NCBI RefSeq assembly: GCF_902459775.1
Contig: NZ_CABPSQ010000001.1
Location: 806,001 to 870,000, forward strand
From: Pandoraea captiosa
GTDB taxonomy: Bacteria > Pseudomonadota > Gammaproteobacteria > Burkholderiales > Burkholderiaceae
Direction of reading: 5' to 3'
Length of the DNA: 64,000 nucleotides
Shown: positions 1-8,990 of the stretch, in pieces
Position numbering within the stretch: the stretch's first letter is position 1
Layout: every line of letters begins with the position of its first letter
Notes under the pieces: model-generated
What the model saw: only the letters and a program-made list of their open reading frames with translations
Databases searched by the model: none
What the model was told of the DNA's origin: nothing
Program-made: the position numbers and the translations under genes

Positions 1-1
1 T

Positions 2-439
2 TCCGTGACGGGTTTCTACACATCGCAACGCTTCCGGGCCGTCACGCGAGGGTGTCCCGAGTACCTGGCCATTCATACGATCGACGCACTGGCGGTACTT
101 ACCGGGGACGAATATCGCCACAAGGGCGGCGGCAACTTCGCCCGGTGGCAGCAACACATCACGGACTGGCATCGGAATCTTTACGGCGATATTGGCCTCG
201 CCCCGGCAGTCCGTGCCGCGGAGCGCCTTGCGCTGTGTTCCGAAGGCCCCGAACCGCTCGTCGAGATGGGGCTGGCGCCCATCGCCATGCGGGCGGTGGC
301 GTTGGAGAAGTCTCCGGAACAGCGGTGGCTGGCGGTGCTGCCCGAGCGCGATGTCCACCGGTTTGCGCATCCGCCGCAAGGCGTTCACTGCTACGCCCCG
401 ATGGGCGAGCAACTGACCAGCGCGCGGTCGCAGGCCTGA
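2..439 (+). CDS. Conserved hypothetical protein, 5' end outside window
   Basis: The reading frame is open from the window edge to a TGA at 437-439, so the N-terminus is missing; the visible part is about 145 residues. It is soluble, with no membrane segment, and carries a Tyr/Trp/His-rich stretch with WHRNLYGDIG near the middle. It resembles small stand-alone proteins found in bacterial catabolic operons, but I do not recognise the family with certainty. The next gene starts one base after the stop codon, so the two are almost certainly translationally coupled, and both precede a metallo-hydrolase. A role in degradation of a small molecule is inference from context only. Confidence 0.6.
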   Translation, partial: SVTGFYTSQRFRAVTRGCPEYLAIHTIDALAVLTGDEYRHKGGGNFARWQQHITDWHRNLYGDIGLAPAVRAAERLALCSEGPEPLVEMGLAPIAMRAVALEKSPEQRWLAVLPERDVHRFAHPPQGVHCYAPMGEQLTSARSQA

Positions 440-440
440 G

Positions 441-767
441 ATGCCGAACGTCACCTTCTATCTGCCGGCGGGACAGATGCCGCCGCCCGCCGCGCTCAAT
501 GCGCTTTCGAACGAGTGTGTCGCGCTGTGCACCGACGTGCTTCGGGCGGCGCTTGAGAACATCCACGTCGTGTACGTGGACGTTCGGCACGGGCACGGGC
601 GTCCCGCCTTCGCGGAAATCCAGTATCGGGCCGAGCCGTTTCGTACGCCGCAGGTCATGGCCCGGTTCATGGAGGCGCTGGATCACGCCATCGTCCGACA
701 TGTCGGTCTCACGGCGCGTATCCGGTGTTTCGGTTACGACGCGTCACATATTTACGCACGTCACTAG
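441..767 (+). CDS. Tautomerase-like small protein
   Basis: This 108-residue protein begins Met-Pro-Asn-Val-Thr-Phe. After Met removal that would expose the N-terminal proline used as catalytic base by the tautomerase superfamily (4-oxalocrotonate tautomerase, CHMI and relatives). Two beta-alpha halves can be seen, a first strand at residues 2-8 and a second around residues 55-65, which fits a single-chain duplicated tautomerase fold. There is no ribosome binding site of its own; the ATG follows the preceding TGA by one base. The assignment to the superfamily is moderate; the substrate is unknown. Its position between a hypothetical protein and a metal hydrolase suggests a step in breakdown of an organic acid. 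Confidence 0.6.
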   Translation: MPNVTFYLPAGQMPPPAALNALSNECVALCTDVLRAALENIHVVYVDVRHGHGRPAFAEIQYRAEPFRTPQVMARFMEALDHAIVRHVGLTARIRCFGYDASHIYARH

Positions 768-791
768 CGGCAACGCATCAGGAGTCGAAAG

Positions 792-1673
792 GTGTCAGAA
801 CATCAGTTTCCCACGCGGCAGGTCGGCGACTTCACTGTCACGGCAATCAGCGATGGCTATCTCGCGGCCAGCCTCGACTTGTTGTCGAACATCGACGCAG
901 CCGAGGCCGATCGCATGCAGCGCAGCGCTGGCGAGCAGACGCCGGCAGCCATTCATATCAACTGCTACGTGCTGCAAGGCGCGGGCCGAACGATACTCAT
1001 CGACAGCGGTGCAGGCGGTATCCGGCAATGGGGCGGACACTTGCGCGCCAATCTGGCGCTCGCCGGTATTGCGCCGCAGACCATCGACACCGTGTTACTC
1101 ACGCACGCGCATCCCGATCACGTCGGCGGGTTGATGACGCCGCTCGGGGAGGTGGCGTTTCCGAATGCCGAACTTGTCGTGGATCAGCGCGAACTTCGTT
1201 TCTGGCAGGACGACGCGAATCTCGCCCGGGCGAGCGAGCGCGCACGTGGCAACTTCCAGATCGCACGGGCAGCGTTTGACGGTTACCGGGAAAAACTGCG
1301 TCCGTTCCGTCCGTTCTCACAGGGCGAGGTGCTGCCCGGCATCCGAGCCGTTTCGCTCCCGGGGCACACCGAAGGGCATACGGGTTATCTGGTCGAATCG
1401 AACGAGTCCGCCGCATCGGGCAACGCGGGTCTGCTCGTCTGGGGCGATATCGTGCATTTTCCTCACATCCAGATTCAGCGGCCTGACGTATCGATCGCCT
1501 TCGATCAGGACTCGTCCGTGGCCGCCGACACGCGCGCGCGTCTGCTCGACCGTGTGAGTGCAGACCGGCTGCTGATCGCCGGGATGCATCTGGGCGAGCT
1601 CGGATTCGCGAGCATCCGACAGACGAACGGCGGCTACGGGATCGAGTACTGCGTCGAGGAAGGCAGCGAATAA
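792..1673 (+). CDS. MBL-fold metallo-hydrolase
   Basis: A 293-residue protein of the metallo-beta-lactamase superfamily. The HxHxDH zinc motif is visible as THAHPDHVGG near residue 100. The later ligands are the His of LPGHTEGHTG, the Asp of WGDIVHF and the His of GMHLGE, so both metal sites look intact. There is no signal peptide, so it should act in the cytoplasm. The start is a GTG with AGGAG seven bases upstream. Family members of this size include lactonases and phosphotriester or aryl ester hydrolases; which of these applies cannot be read from the sequence. It closes the three-gene operon whose first gene is cut by the window edge. Confidence 0.85.
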   Translation: MSEHQFPTRQVGDFTVTAISDGYLAASLDLLSNIDAAEADRMQRSAGEQTPAAIHINCYVLQGAGRTILIDSGAGGIRQWGGHLRANLALAGIAPQTIDTVLLTHAHPDHVGGLMTPLGEVAFPNAELVVDQRELRFWQDDANLARASERARGNFQIARAAFDGYREKLRPFRPFSQGEVLPGIRAVSLPGHTEGHTGYLVESNESAASGNAGLLVWGDIVHFPHIQIQRPDVSIAFDQDSSVAADTRARLLDRVSADRLLIAGMHLGELGFASIRQTNGGYGIEYCVEEGSE

Positions 1674-1718
1674 GGCCGCGAGTAAGGCCGCGAGTAAGGC
1701 CGCGAGTAAGGCCGCGAG
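1671..1718 (+). repeat. 12-bp tandem repeat, four copies
   Basis: Four perfect head-to-tail copies of TAAGGCCGCGAG. The TAA of the first copy is the stop codon of the metallo-hydrolase gene, so the repeat could have arisen by duplication of the gene terminus. It lies between that gene and the convergent MFS gene. Confidence 0.95.
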
Positions 1719-1764
1719 TCATACAGCGAAGACGCAGGCCGGGGCTGAACCCTGCGCGGTGCGC

Positions 1765-2964
1765 TCAGGGCCGGTCCATGCGCGAAGCGACGAGGTTCAC
1801 GCACAGTGCGATCGCCATGGCCGCACCGCCCACCATGAACAGCAGCGCGTAGTTGCCGGATGTCGCCGCGAACAGGAACGACATCCCGTAAGCGGCCCCG
1901 GCCTGCAATGTGGCGAAACTCGTCGTAGCGGTGCTCCAGGCACCCTTTTGGGCCGCAGGATGGTGCGCAAGGCGTTCGTTCACGCGGCCGAGCACCAGCG
2001 GCACGATGCCCGGTGTGAAGGCGCCCATGACCACGCTGGAGACGATCAGTGCAGGCAGGCCAAGCCCGAGTACGGGCAGGAGCGCCGCACAGAGTTGCGT
2101 CACGTAAGCGACACGCAGCGCACGGGCAAAGCCTATCCGGTCCGCGAGATGGCCGACGAATAACGGACCGACGATAGCCCCGAGTCCGTACAGCACCCAA
2201 AAGTTCGCGCCGGCGTCGAGTCCCTTGCCGAGACCGCGCGCGACATAGTCCACGAGGAAGATCATGTGCGGCACGAGCGCCACGGCGTTCAACGCGTATT
2301 CGACGTATAGCGAGCGCAGTGCGATCGGTGTCGTGACGCGATGCCGGGCATGCGTGGGCGCTGCGGCTGCCGGCGCGCCGGCTGGCCAGCCACGCCACGC
2401 GAGCGCGGTGAGCAGCAGCGACAATACGCCCAGACCGCTCCATGTTTGTGCCAACCCTTGCCTGAGCAACAGCGGCACGAGCGTGCCCGAGGCGGCAATC
2501 CCCAACCCGAGCCCCGCGAAAATCGCGCCGCTCACAATGCCGCGTCGCGACGGCGCGACGTGAGCGAGCACGGACGGTGCGGCGATGACCATCAACACGC
2601 CCCCGGCGAAGCCCGACGCAAACCGCCAGACGAAAAACCATGCAAACGAGATCGGCCACGCGCAGGCGAAGAACGCAATCGCTGCGAGCAGCATCATCGT
2701 ACGCAGGATCGCGATGTTCGAGGCATGACGTGCAAGCACGCGCGCGCCGAGCGCCCCTGCGAGATAGCCGCCGAGATTTGCCGCTCCCAGGTAGGCTGCC
2801 GTCGCCGGCGCGAACCAGTGCGCACCGATGATCGCGGGCAGCAGCGCGGTGTAAGCGAAGCGGGCGAAACCGATACCGACGAGACTTGCGCAGGCGGCGC
2901 ACAGCGTGGCGCGCCAGGCGTTGAAAGGGGCGGTCGACGTGCCGCCGAGCACTGCATGGGACAT
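1765..2964 (-). CDS. MFS transporter, YbfB/YjiJ family
   Basis: A 399-residue membrane protein with about 12 hydrophobic helices. The first helix carries the pattern GIGFARFAYTALLPAII, characteristic of YbfB/YjiJ-type major facilitator proteins. The start ATG has GGAG five bases upstream. The family is mostly uncharacterised; many members are thought to be drug or metabolite exporters. It lies on the same strand as the LysR gene at 3204-4133, separated by 239 bp that contain a 9-bp tandem repeat, so joint transcription is possible but not shown. Confidence 0.85.
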   Translation of the reverse strand: MSHAVLGGTSTAPFNAWRATLCAACASLVGIGFARFAYTALLPAIIGAHWFAPATAAYLGAANLGGYLAGALGARVLARHASNIAILRTMMLLAAIAFFACAWPISFAWFFVWRFASGFAGGVLMVIAAPSVLAHVAPSRRGIVSGAIFAGLGLGIAASGTLVPLLLRQGLAQTWSGLGVLSLLLTALAWRGWPAGAPAAAAPTHARHRVTTPIALRSLYVEYALNAVALVPHMIFLVDYVARGLGKGLDAGANFWVLYGLGAIVGPLFVGHLADRIGFARALRVAYVTQLCAALLPVLGLGLPALIVSSVVMGAFTPGIVPLVLGRVNERLAHHPAAQKGAWSTATTSFATLQAGAAYGMSFLFAATSGNYALLFMVGGAAMAIALCVNLVASRMDRP

Positions 2965-3092
2965 GATGACTCCGGGAACGCGACATCGCGCCGGGTCGTG
3001 GCCGGTGCGATGCGCAAAAGCGATGGCGTCAGTGTAGGTGGCGGCGATACGTCAGAAAAAGGCCATGCGTCGGAAGTCACTTTTGCGCACGG

Positions 3093-3136
3093 CGTACGAA
3101 TCGTACGAATCGTACGAATCGTACGAATCGTACGAA
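3093..3136. repeat. 9-bp tandem repeat, 4.9 copies
   Basis: Head-to-tail copies of CGTACGAAT, the last copy lacking its final T. Each unit contains the palindrome CGTACG, so the array is also a set of regularly spaced inverted repeats that could bind a dimeric protein. It lies about 70 bp beyond the LysR stop codon and about 130 bp upstream of the MFS start. Confidence 0.95.
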
Positions 3137-3203
3137 GGGCATCTCGTTTTGTGCGCGCCAACCCGCCGTCCGCACCTCATGCGCGTTGGTGTGCCGCGCT
3201 ACC

Positions 3204-4133
3204 TCAGGCCTTGCCCGCCGCGAGCTTGTGCACATGCGAAAAATGCTTACGCAGACGCGGCACGGCGAAGTCGACGAACGCACGCACCTTCGGCACGGCC
3301 AGACGCCCCTGGGGTGTGATGACATGCACCGGCATGGGGGGATGTTCGTAGTTCTGGAGAATGATCTTGAGCGAGCCATGCGCCAGCTCATCGACGATGT
3401 GATACGTAAGCATGCGCGCCACGCCGTGCCCCGCGACCACGGAGGCGATGGCCGCACGAATCGAATTGACGATCAGACGCGGCGTGAACTGAACGATCTG
3501 CGGCACCGCGCTTCGTCCTGTGGGCGGGAAGCGCCAGGCGTCGATGCCGAAATACGTCATCGAGACGATGCGATGCTTCGACAGGTCCGCCGGGGTGTCG
3601 ATAGGGGCATGCGACGCCAGATACGCAGGCGATGCCGCGACAACGCGACGTACCTCACCGACCTGCGTGGCAACGAGCGATGAGTCCGGCAGATGGGCAA
3701 CGCGCACTGCCACGTCGACGCCTTCGTCGATCAGGTTCACAGGCAGGTCGCTCAGTTGGAGGCGAACGACGACGTCGGGGTAGCGCAGGATGAAGGCGTC
3801 TGCGATTTCACGCATGAACGTCTCTCCGGCGGCCAGCGGGCACGAAATCGTCAATTGACCTCGCGGCGCCGACCGTTCTCCGGCGGCAATGACGTCGGCT
3901 TCATCCAGATCGAACAGAATGCGCCGACACGCGGCGGCATAGCGCTCGCCGGCGGCGCTCAGTTTCAAGGTGCGGGTCGTGCGATGGAGCAGGGCGGTGC
4001 CCGTGTGCGATTCCAGAAACGCGATGGCGCGGCTCACGGCAGCGGCGGAGCGTCCAAGACGCCGGGCAGCGCCGGCAAGGCTGCCTTCGTCCACGGTGGC
4101 GACGAAGACTTTCATGGCGTCGATTCGGTCCAT
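3204..4133 (-). CDS. LysR-family transcriptional regulator
   Basis: A 309-residue LysR-type regulator. The winged HTH occupies residues 1-60 and includes GSLAGAARRLGRSAAAVSRA. A substrate-binding domain follows from about residue 90. It belongs to the large subgroup with N-terminus MDRIDAMKVFV. It is divergent from the NTF2-like secreted protein at 4288, the usual arrangement for a regulator and its target, and sits upstream of an MFS gene on its own strand. No Shine-Dalgarno is obvious before the ATG. Effector and targets are unknown. Confidence 0.9.
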   Translation of the reverse strand: MDRIDAMKVFVATVDEGSLAGAARRLGRSAAAVSRAIAFLESHTGTALLHRTTRTLKLSAAGERYAAACRRILFDLDEADVIAAGERSAPRGQLTISCPLAAGETFMREIADAFILRYPDVVVRLQLSDLPVNLIDEGVDVAVRVAHLPDSSLVATQVGEVRRVVAASPAYLASHAPIDTPADLSKHRIVSMTYFGIDAWRFPPTGRSAVPQIVQFTPRLIVNSIRAAIASVVAGHGVARMLTYHIVDELAHGSLKIILQNYEHPPMPVHVITPQGRLAVPKVRAFVDFAVPRLRKHFSHVHKLAAGKA

Positions 4134-4287
4134 GAGCGAGAGAGCAAGAGAGTGAGAGAAGGGAAACTGGTGTTGATGATCGAGTGTCGGGGGCTGCGCC
4201 GACGCCCGAGCGACAGCACGGCAAGCGTACCCCTAAAAGCGGCTTTGCGGCGACAATGGCGTATCCAGGCCCTATGAGCGAAATGCC

Positions 4288-4866
4288 ATGAATCCATCGC
4301 TTGCTTCGTTGCTCGCCGTTACCTCCGTTACCTCCGTTACCTCCGTTACCGCCATTGGTGCTGTGCTGGCGAGCGCCCCGTTCGCCAACGCTGCCGAAGG
4401 CATGGCGCCATTGCCCGGCTCGGCGATCTCGGCGGCCGCGACCGGCGGACTCGGCGCGTCGGCCAGCACGGCGCCCGTCGTGCCCGCCTCACAACTCGCC
4501 GCGAACAAGCAGGTCGTTCTGGCGTTCTACGAAGCCGGCCTCAATCGCAAGGACTTTGCGGCGGCGCGCCAGTATCTTGGCGACAAGTACATTCAGCACA
4601 ATCCGAATGCTGCCGATGGCGTCGAAGGCTTCGGCCAGTTTCTGGACTTTTTACGCAAGAACCAGCCGGACTCGCACAGCGAGATCGTGCGTGCTTTCGC
4701 GGACGGTGACTTCGTGATTCTGCATGTGCGCAAGGTGCCCCATCCGGGCGATCTGCCGATCGCCATCGTGGACATCTTCCGGCTGGAGAAGGGCAAGATC
4801 GTCGAGCACTGGGACGTCTCGCAACAGACGCCAGCGAAGACCGTCAGCGGAAATTCGATGTTCTGA
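4288..4866 (+). CDS. NTF2-like (SnoaL-type) protein with signal peptide
   Basis: 192 residues. The C-terminal 120 residues form a SnoaL/NTF2-like fold, beginning NKQVVLAFYEAGLNRKDF, with YIQHNPNAADG and a final IVEHWDVSQ strand, which are typical of polyketide-cyclase-like proteins. The first ~36 residues form a signal peptide (hydrophobic, ending near ANAAEG), so export to the periplasm is likely. The signal peptide is unusual because its hydrophobic core contains the tripeptide Val-Thr-Ser three times and Val-Thr-Ala once, encoded by a 9-bp tandem repeat. It is divergent from a LysR regulator that probably controls it. Substrate unknown. Confidence 0.8.
   Translation: MNPSLASLLAVTSVTSVTSVTAIGAVLASAPFANAAEGMAPLPGSAISAAATGGLGASASTAPVVPASQLAANKQVVLAFYEAGLNRKDFAAARQYLGDKYIQHNPNAADGVEGFGQFLDFLRKNQPDSHSEIVRAFADGDFVILHVRKVPHPGDLPIAIVDIFRLEKGKIVEHWDVSQQTPAKTVSGNSMF
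4318..4353 (+). repeat. In-frame 9-bp tandem repeat in a signal peptide
   Basis: Three copies of GTTACCTCC and one of GTTACCGCC, coding VTS-VTS-VTS-VTA inside the signal peptide of the NTF2-like protein. Gain or loss of a unit would keep the frame and alter the length of the hydrophobic core. Confidence 0.95.
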
Positions 4867-4899
4867 GCGGCTGACGGCACCCGGTCGTCAGGCCGGCGA

Positions 4900-6210
4900 T
4901 CAGCCGGCAGATTCGCCGGAAACCATCCGCTTGCAGTGTTCCAGGTAGGCGGCCTCGTGTTCGCTCGTGAGCTGCACTACGCTGTTCCAGAGCCACACGG
5001 GCGTGTCGATGGTCTTCGAGCGGTTGCGTTGCAGCTCCGTCAGCCACGCGCGGCAGGTGGCGTCGTCCATTTGACGCGCGTGCGCCTTGCCCACGACCCG
5101 AGCCAGGTAATGCGCGACTTCGGCGGCGTCATCGCGTGCAAGGGTCTCGATATCGAGTTTGAGATCCTGCGGGAGTAGTTCGCGGATCACGACCGCGCGA
5201 TCCATGAGTCGCACCGCGCGCATGCGTTCACCGAGCGAGGGAGACAGGTGTCGAGCACCCATCACCACGCGCTGCGCATTGTCGCGAGGCATGCGAGCGC
5301 CGGCATATCGCGGCGCGGCAGCGCTCACACCTTCCTTCAGGTCCATCAGGCACAGGTCGTCGCCTTGCACCACGTCGCCGTCGACGTCGAGAAGGACCGC
5401 GTAGCGAAGGCGTCCAAGCGAGCTGCACCCCTTGACCCAGTAGGCGGCATCGAGCACTTCGACCGTGCCGTGGTTCGGGCGCCCACGCAAGGACGTCGCG
5501 AGACCGGCGATGTCGTCGATCTTGAATAGTGCCCCGATCTGCTTTTGCTCCGTCTTGCTGAGCGGCCAGAAGCGGCGGCCCAGCGGAATCCTGGGGCGGA
5601 TGTCCTCGATGCGCTCCAGCGCGAGATGCTTCCACGAGCGCTTGACGGCCTCGCGCATGATGAGGTCCACGATTTCCGGGCGCGTGTCGTCGGTCTTCGC
5701 GCGCTTCGTTTTGCCGTTACCCTTGCCACCGTTGGCTTTGTCTTTTTCCGGCTCGTCCCCGTCGCCATCACGCGCGAACGCGGACAGATAACCGCGCGTA
5801 AGCGATTCGAGCATGTGGATGATGGTCAGCCCGGAGAGCGCCGAGCCTCGGGCCGCACTGGCGAGCGAGAGGGCAAGCCGGATGAGATCGTGCACGGGAT
5901 TGCCCACGACGGTCTGGTCCAGATCGCGAATGAGGACATCGACATGACCGCGGGCGTCCGCGAGCGGGCCGAGGTTGCCTGTATGGCAATCGCCGCAAAT
6001 CCAGATGGCGGGCCCCTGCGGGAGATTGACGTCGGCCTCGGCCAGCCATTCGTAGAACCGGGCGGTACTGCCCCGCACGTACGCATGGGGCGAGCGCGCC
6101 ATCTTGCGTTCGCGCTCGCGGGTGAGCCGTTCCAGCCGGGCCTCCGGGGTGGCCCAGCGGACCTTCTTGCGCGGCTTGCTACCTGACCTGACGTGCTTGC
6201 CGTTCGGCAT
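4900..6210 (-). CDS. DUF2252 family protein
   Basis: A 436-residue protein of the DUF2252 family. The diagnostic block is ICGDCHTGNLGP, followed by a kinase-like IRDLDQTVVGNP; the pattern recalls aminoglycoside phosphotransferase-type kinases, but activity is unproven for the family. The N-terminus is rich in Lys/Arg. An ATG 66 bases further upstream (6276) is in frame, but the start at 6210 is preferred because AAAGGG lies just ahead of it. A Lys/Gly-rich insert (near PEKDKANGGKGNGKT) interrupts the domain around residue 160. It is transcribed towards the NTF2-like gene and separated from it by 33 bp. Confidence 0.85.
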   Translation of the reverse strand: MPNGKHVRSGSKPRKKVRWATPEARLERLTRERERKMARSPHAYVRGSTARFYEWLAEADVNLPQGPAIWICGDCHTGNLGPLADARGHVDVLIRDLDQTVVGNPVHDLIRLALSLASAARGSALSGLTIIHMLESLTRGYLSAFARDGDGDEPEKDKANGGKGNGKTKRAKTDDTRPEIVDLIMREAVKRSWKHLALERIEDIRPRIPLGRRFWPLSKTEQKQIGALFKIDDIAGLATSLRGRPNHGTVEVLDAAYWVKGCSSLGRLRYAVLLDVDGDVVQGDDLCLMDLKEGVSAAAPRYAGARMPRDNAQRVVMGARHLSPSLGERMRAVRLMDRAVVIRELLPQDLKLDIETLARDDAAEVAHYLARVVGKAHARQMDDATCRAWLTELQRNRSKTIDTPVWLWNSVVQLTSEHEAAYLEHCKRMVSGESAG

Positions 6211-6280
6211 TCGACGTTCCCTTTGATCGCGTTTGATCGCGGTACGTCGATGATACGGCAACACGTCATGCGGCAATACC

Positions 6281-6817
6281 TCAATACGGGGCCGTCACTA
6301 CCACGAACTGCGTGCCCTGCGGTTGATACCAGGTGTTTCCGCAGTGCTGATACACCATGCCGCGGTAGTTCACCGGCACGCAGTCCGGCGGCACCGACCG
6401 GACGATCGATCCAACGACGGCGCTCGTCACCGCGACCGTGGCCGTGACTGCGGCAGCGGTTGCCACCGGGTGGTAGTCGTTGTCCCATCCACCGTAATAC
6501 CCGCCGTGGTTGTCGACGTTGACGTTCACGTTGCGGTTCACGTTGACATTGCGATTCACGTTGACGTTATTCACATTGTTCACGCTGGTATTGCGAACGT
6601 TGTTGGTGCGCGCGTCCGGTTGACGATGGCCTGCGTTCGGCGGCGGACGTGTCGCGTTGCGCTGCACGCCACCGCCGCCGCCATGATCGCGGGCATTCGC
6701 GCCACCGCCGCCAACGCGACCACCGATGGCCTGCGCTACCGGCACCGAGACAAGCATCATCGACAGGATTGCCGCCAGCGTCCACACCGGCATGCGAGGG
6801 GAAAGTCGCTTCGTCAT
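6281..6817 (-). CDS. Secreted protein with Asn-Val repeats
   Basis: 178 residues: signal peptide (residues 1-30, ending VAQA), a Gly/Asn-rich linker, then a run alternating Asn and Val with Arg interruptions (residues about 78-102). After these come one hydrophobic segment (ATAAAVTATVAVTSAVVGSI) and a conserved-looking C-terminal module with two cysteines around PPDCVPVNYRGMVYQHCG. The two cysteines may form a disulfide in the periplasm. The function is unknown. Its start lies four bases after the stop of the upstream DUF2092 gene, with AGGGG seven bases before the ATG, so the two form an operon. Confidence 0.75.
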   Translation of the reverse strand: MTKRLSPRMPVWTLAAILSMMLVSVPVAQAIGGRVGGGGANARDHGGGGGVQRNATRPPPNAGHRQPDARTNNVRNTSVNNVNNVNVNRNVNVNRNVNVNVDNHGGYYGGWDNDYHPVATAAAVTATVAVTSAVVGSIVRSVPPDCVPVNYRGMVYQHCGNTWYQPQGTQFVVVTAPY

Positions 6818-6821
6818 GTCG

Positions 6822-7610
6822 TCACCCCTTGTTTGCCGGAAGTTGAATGGCTTCGATCTTTTTCGCGCCTTCGGGGGGGCGGAAATCGAACGTCGACGCC
6901 TTGAACGATGCGTCGGGGCGCCACGTCAGGATCGACACCGACTGCGGACGCGCCTCGTCATCCGTGCGCGTGACGACGATCTTGCGGGGCAGCGGTTTGC
7001 CTGAGCCGGCAATCCATATCTGCCAGTCGATCCCCGCCTGACGGTAGGCGTAGTGGTCGCAAAGATCGTTGCCGATGTAATCCTGTCCTGCGTACATCGC
7101 CGATTCGAATTGCTGCGTCTGCGCCTGCGGCGTACCCCAGACGAACAGGTCGGCCAACGGCAGATCCACGCCGTAGCGCGAGCGAAGTTCGTCCACCAGT
7201 TGCGACAGCGTGCCCGTATAGGGAACCGTGGCGTAGTACTTCTGCGCCGGGGAATACAGCGTTGCGGCCTTGCCGTTGTAGACGATTTCACGCTCACTGC
7301 GTGCGCTCGTCATGACGGCCCGAATGTGATACGGACGATCGATGTCGAGCACCGCACGTGCGTTGTGCTGGAGTTTCTGGCCGTCGCTCAGCACGCGCTC
7401 GCCGGTGACGTCGGTGGTGACCTGAAACCGCTTGAGGGACTGCAGATAGGCGCCCATGGTTTGCAATGCCTGCACGGCCTCGGGGTCCACCGCCTGGGCT
7501 TGCGGGGCGGTAGGCGGACTCGCGGAAGCGGCGGGCGTCGTCTGCGCCCATCCGTGTGACGCTGCAACCGTGGTGAGCAGCGTCAGGAATGCCATTGCCT
7601 GTCTTCTCAT
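6822..7610 (-). CDS. DUF2092 family periplasmic protein
   Basis: 262 residues with a signal peptide ending near GWAQ, followed by an Ala/Pro-rich linker and a domain matching DUF2092: an early TDVTGERVLSDGQKLQ strand pair and later LCDHYAYRQAGIDWQIWI. The fold is expected to resemble the LolA/LolB lipoprotein-carrier group, a beta-sheet half barrel, but no ligand is known. It is the first gene of a two-gene operon with the Asn-Val repeat protein, and both products should be periplasmic. A barrel protein is divergent from them. Confidence 0.8.
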   Translation of the reverse strand: MRRQAMAFLTLLTTVAASHGWAQTTPAASASPPTAPQAQAVDPEAVQALQTMGAYLQSLKRFQVTTDVTGERVLSDGQKLQHNARAVLDIDRPYHIRAVMTSARSEREIVYNGKAATLYSPAQKYYATVPYTGTLSQLVDELRSRYGVDLPLADLFVWGTPQAQTQQFESAMYAGQDYIGNDLCDHYAYRQAGIDWQIWIAGSGKPLPRKIVVTRTDDEARPQSVSILTWRPDASFKASTFDFRPPEGAKKIEAIQLPANKG

Positions 7611-7855
7611 GGCTGTGCCTCGGTTCGGGAGATGTGCGTGGCAGTGGGGCGCGCCGGTGCGCGTTGGCGGAGGTTAGCCTTGGGGGCACCGGCATCCTGA
7701 CGTCAATGTAGTGTGCCCAACTATCGATGCCTAGACGGTTGCCCGAAATTGCCCCGTGGGGCAATGTCGTTGCCCGAAATGCCGATAGCGATGGCAATCG
7801 TTTTCTGCTAACAATGTCGGACCCCGAACCTGACCGGCTGACAACGACGTCAAGG

Positions 7856-8932
7856 ATGCGCATCGCCATTCGGAAAATTCGACGCCGTGCCGCGAGCGTG
7901 CCTCATGGGCACCCCGGCCAACCCGGATACTCCGGTCACGCCGACCATTCCGGCCTTCCCGGTCATCCGGACCATTCGCGTCGTCGCGGGCGCATTGCCG
8001 CCTGGCTCGTCGTCGGCGCTTGCCTTGCCGGCGGGGCATCGTCCGTGCAGGCGCAGCAGGCACCGTTACGTGTCGGCACCAACGTCAGAAGTCATGCCAA
8101 CAGTGTGCTGGCCGTCATGAGCTACACGACGGTGCCGGACGTGACGACCAGCTCGCTGTCCATCAACAATGGCACGACGGGCGACCCCGGCTTCTGGCAG
8201 ACGCAACTTGGCGGTGGCTTTACGTTGAGCCGGTCGTTTCCCCTCTACCTCGAAGGCACGCTGGCCTACAGCCGCTACGATCCGACGTTCGTCGCGTCCG
8301 ATGGCACCGAATCGCGCACGCTTCCCGTGCGCTGGAACACGCTGAGTACGACGCTTGGCGTGGGTTGGGACTTCCGGCTCGGCGACGAACTGGTGCTGCG
8401 GCCGATTCTGAACGGCAGTCTCGGGCGTGTCGTCAGCGATCTTCGCGCCGGGCAAACGCTCGTCAACCATGTGGCCGATCTCGATCTCGATTTTCTCAAG
8501 AACGGCGCGCTCAACGCCTATGGGGTGGGCGGGTCACTGATGCTCGATTTCGAGCACTACCGGGAAAGCTACGAAATCGATGTCGAACTGCGCGCGACCG
8601 ACATCCACTTGCGCAGCTTCGGCAGCACGTCCGCAGGCATGCAGGGCAGCGCGAACGCCCAGCAACTGAGCCTGTGGTCGCGCTGGCGTGCGCCGACGGG
8701 CTGGCGCGCGCTCGACAGACCGGTACGTTACGTGCTCGAAGCGGCGTACTCGCAGTATTTCGGCGACAGCGCAGGCGTCTTGGGATTCAACAATCTGACA
8801 TCACTGGGCGTGGGGCTCGAACTCGACAGCAGCAAGTATCCGGTCATCGTGACCCGTACGCGTTTGATGGCACGGTATGTCTTCGGACGCGATGTGCAGG
8901 GGGTGTCGTTCGGCTTTGCCATGAGTTTCTAA
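7856..8932 (+). CDS. Outer-membrane beta-barrel protein
   Basis: About 358 residues from this start. After a long basic and Pro/Gly/His-rich N-region (HPGQPGYSGHADHSG and similar) comes a hydrophobic signal core ending in SSVQAQQ. The remainder is an amphipathic beta-strand pattern ending in Phe (FGFAMSF), the outer-membrane insertion signature. It resembles solitary autotransporter-type barrels without a passenger. The start is uncertain: in-frame ATGs exist at 7727 and 7814, and none of the three has a good ribosome binding site. An extended signal peptide, as in autotransporters, would fit. It is divergent from the DUF2092 operon; function unknown. Confidence 0.7.
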   Translation: MRIAIRKIRRRAASVPHGHPGQPGYSGHADHSGLPGHPDHSRRRGRIAAWLVVGACLAGGASSVQAQQAPLRVGTNVRSHANSVLAVMSYTTVPDVTTSSLSINNGTTGDPGFWQTQLGGGFTLSRSFPLYLEGTLAYSRYDPTFVASDGTESRTLPVRWNTLSTTLGVGWDFRLGDELVLRPILNGSLGRVVSDLRAGQTLVNHVADLDLDFLKNGALNAYGVGGSLMLDFEHYRESYEIDVELRATDIHLRSFGSTSAGMQGSANAQQLSLWSRWRAPTGWRALDRPVRYVLEAAYSQYFGDSAGVLGFNNLTSLGVGLELDSSKYPVIVTRTRLMARYVFGRDVQGVSFGFAMSF

Positions 8933-8990
8933 GGGGTAATGTGGGCGAGTGCCGTGTGCCGCGGCAATAGCAGAAATACCGGTAATGGCG

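Noticed and set aside
52-1134. 360-residue plus-strand frame across the first three genes
   Set aside because: Out of frame with three genes that have recognisable patterns and coupled starts; very Arg/Ser-rich.
3093-3136. CRISPR-like or integration-associated repeat
   Set aside because: The unit is 9 bp with no spacers and no cas genes; it is a simple tandem array.
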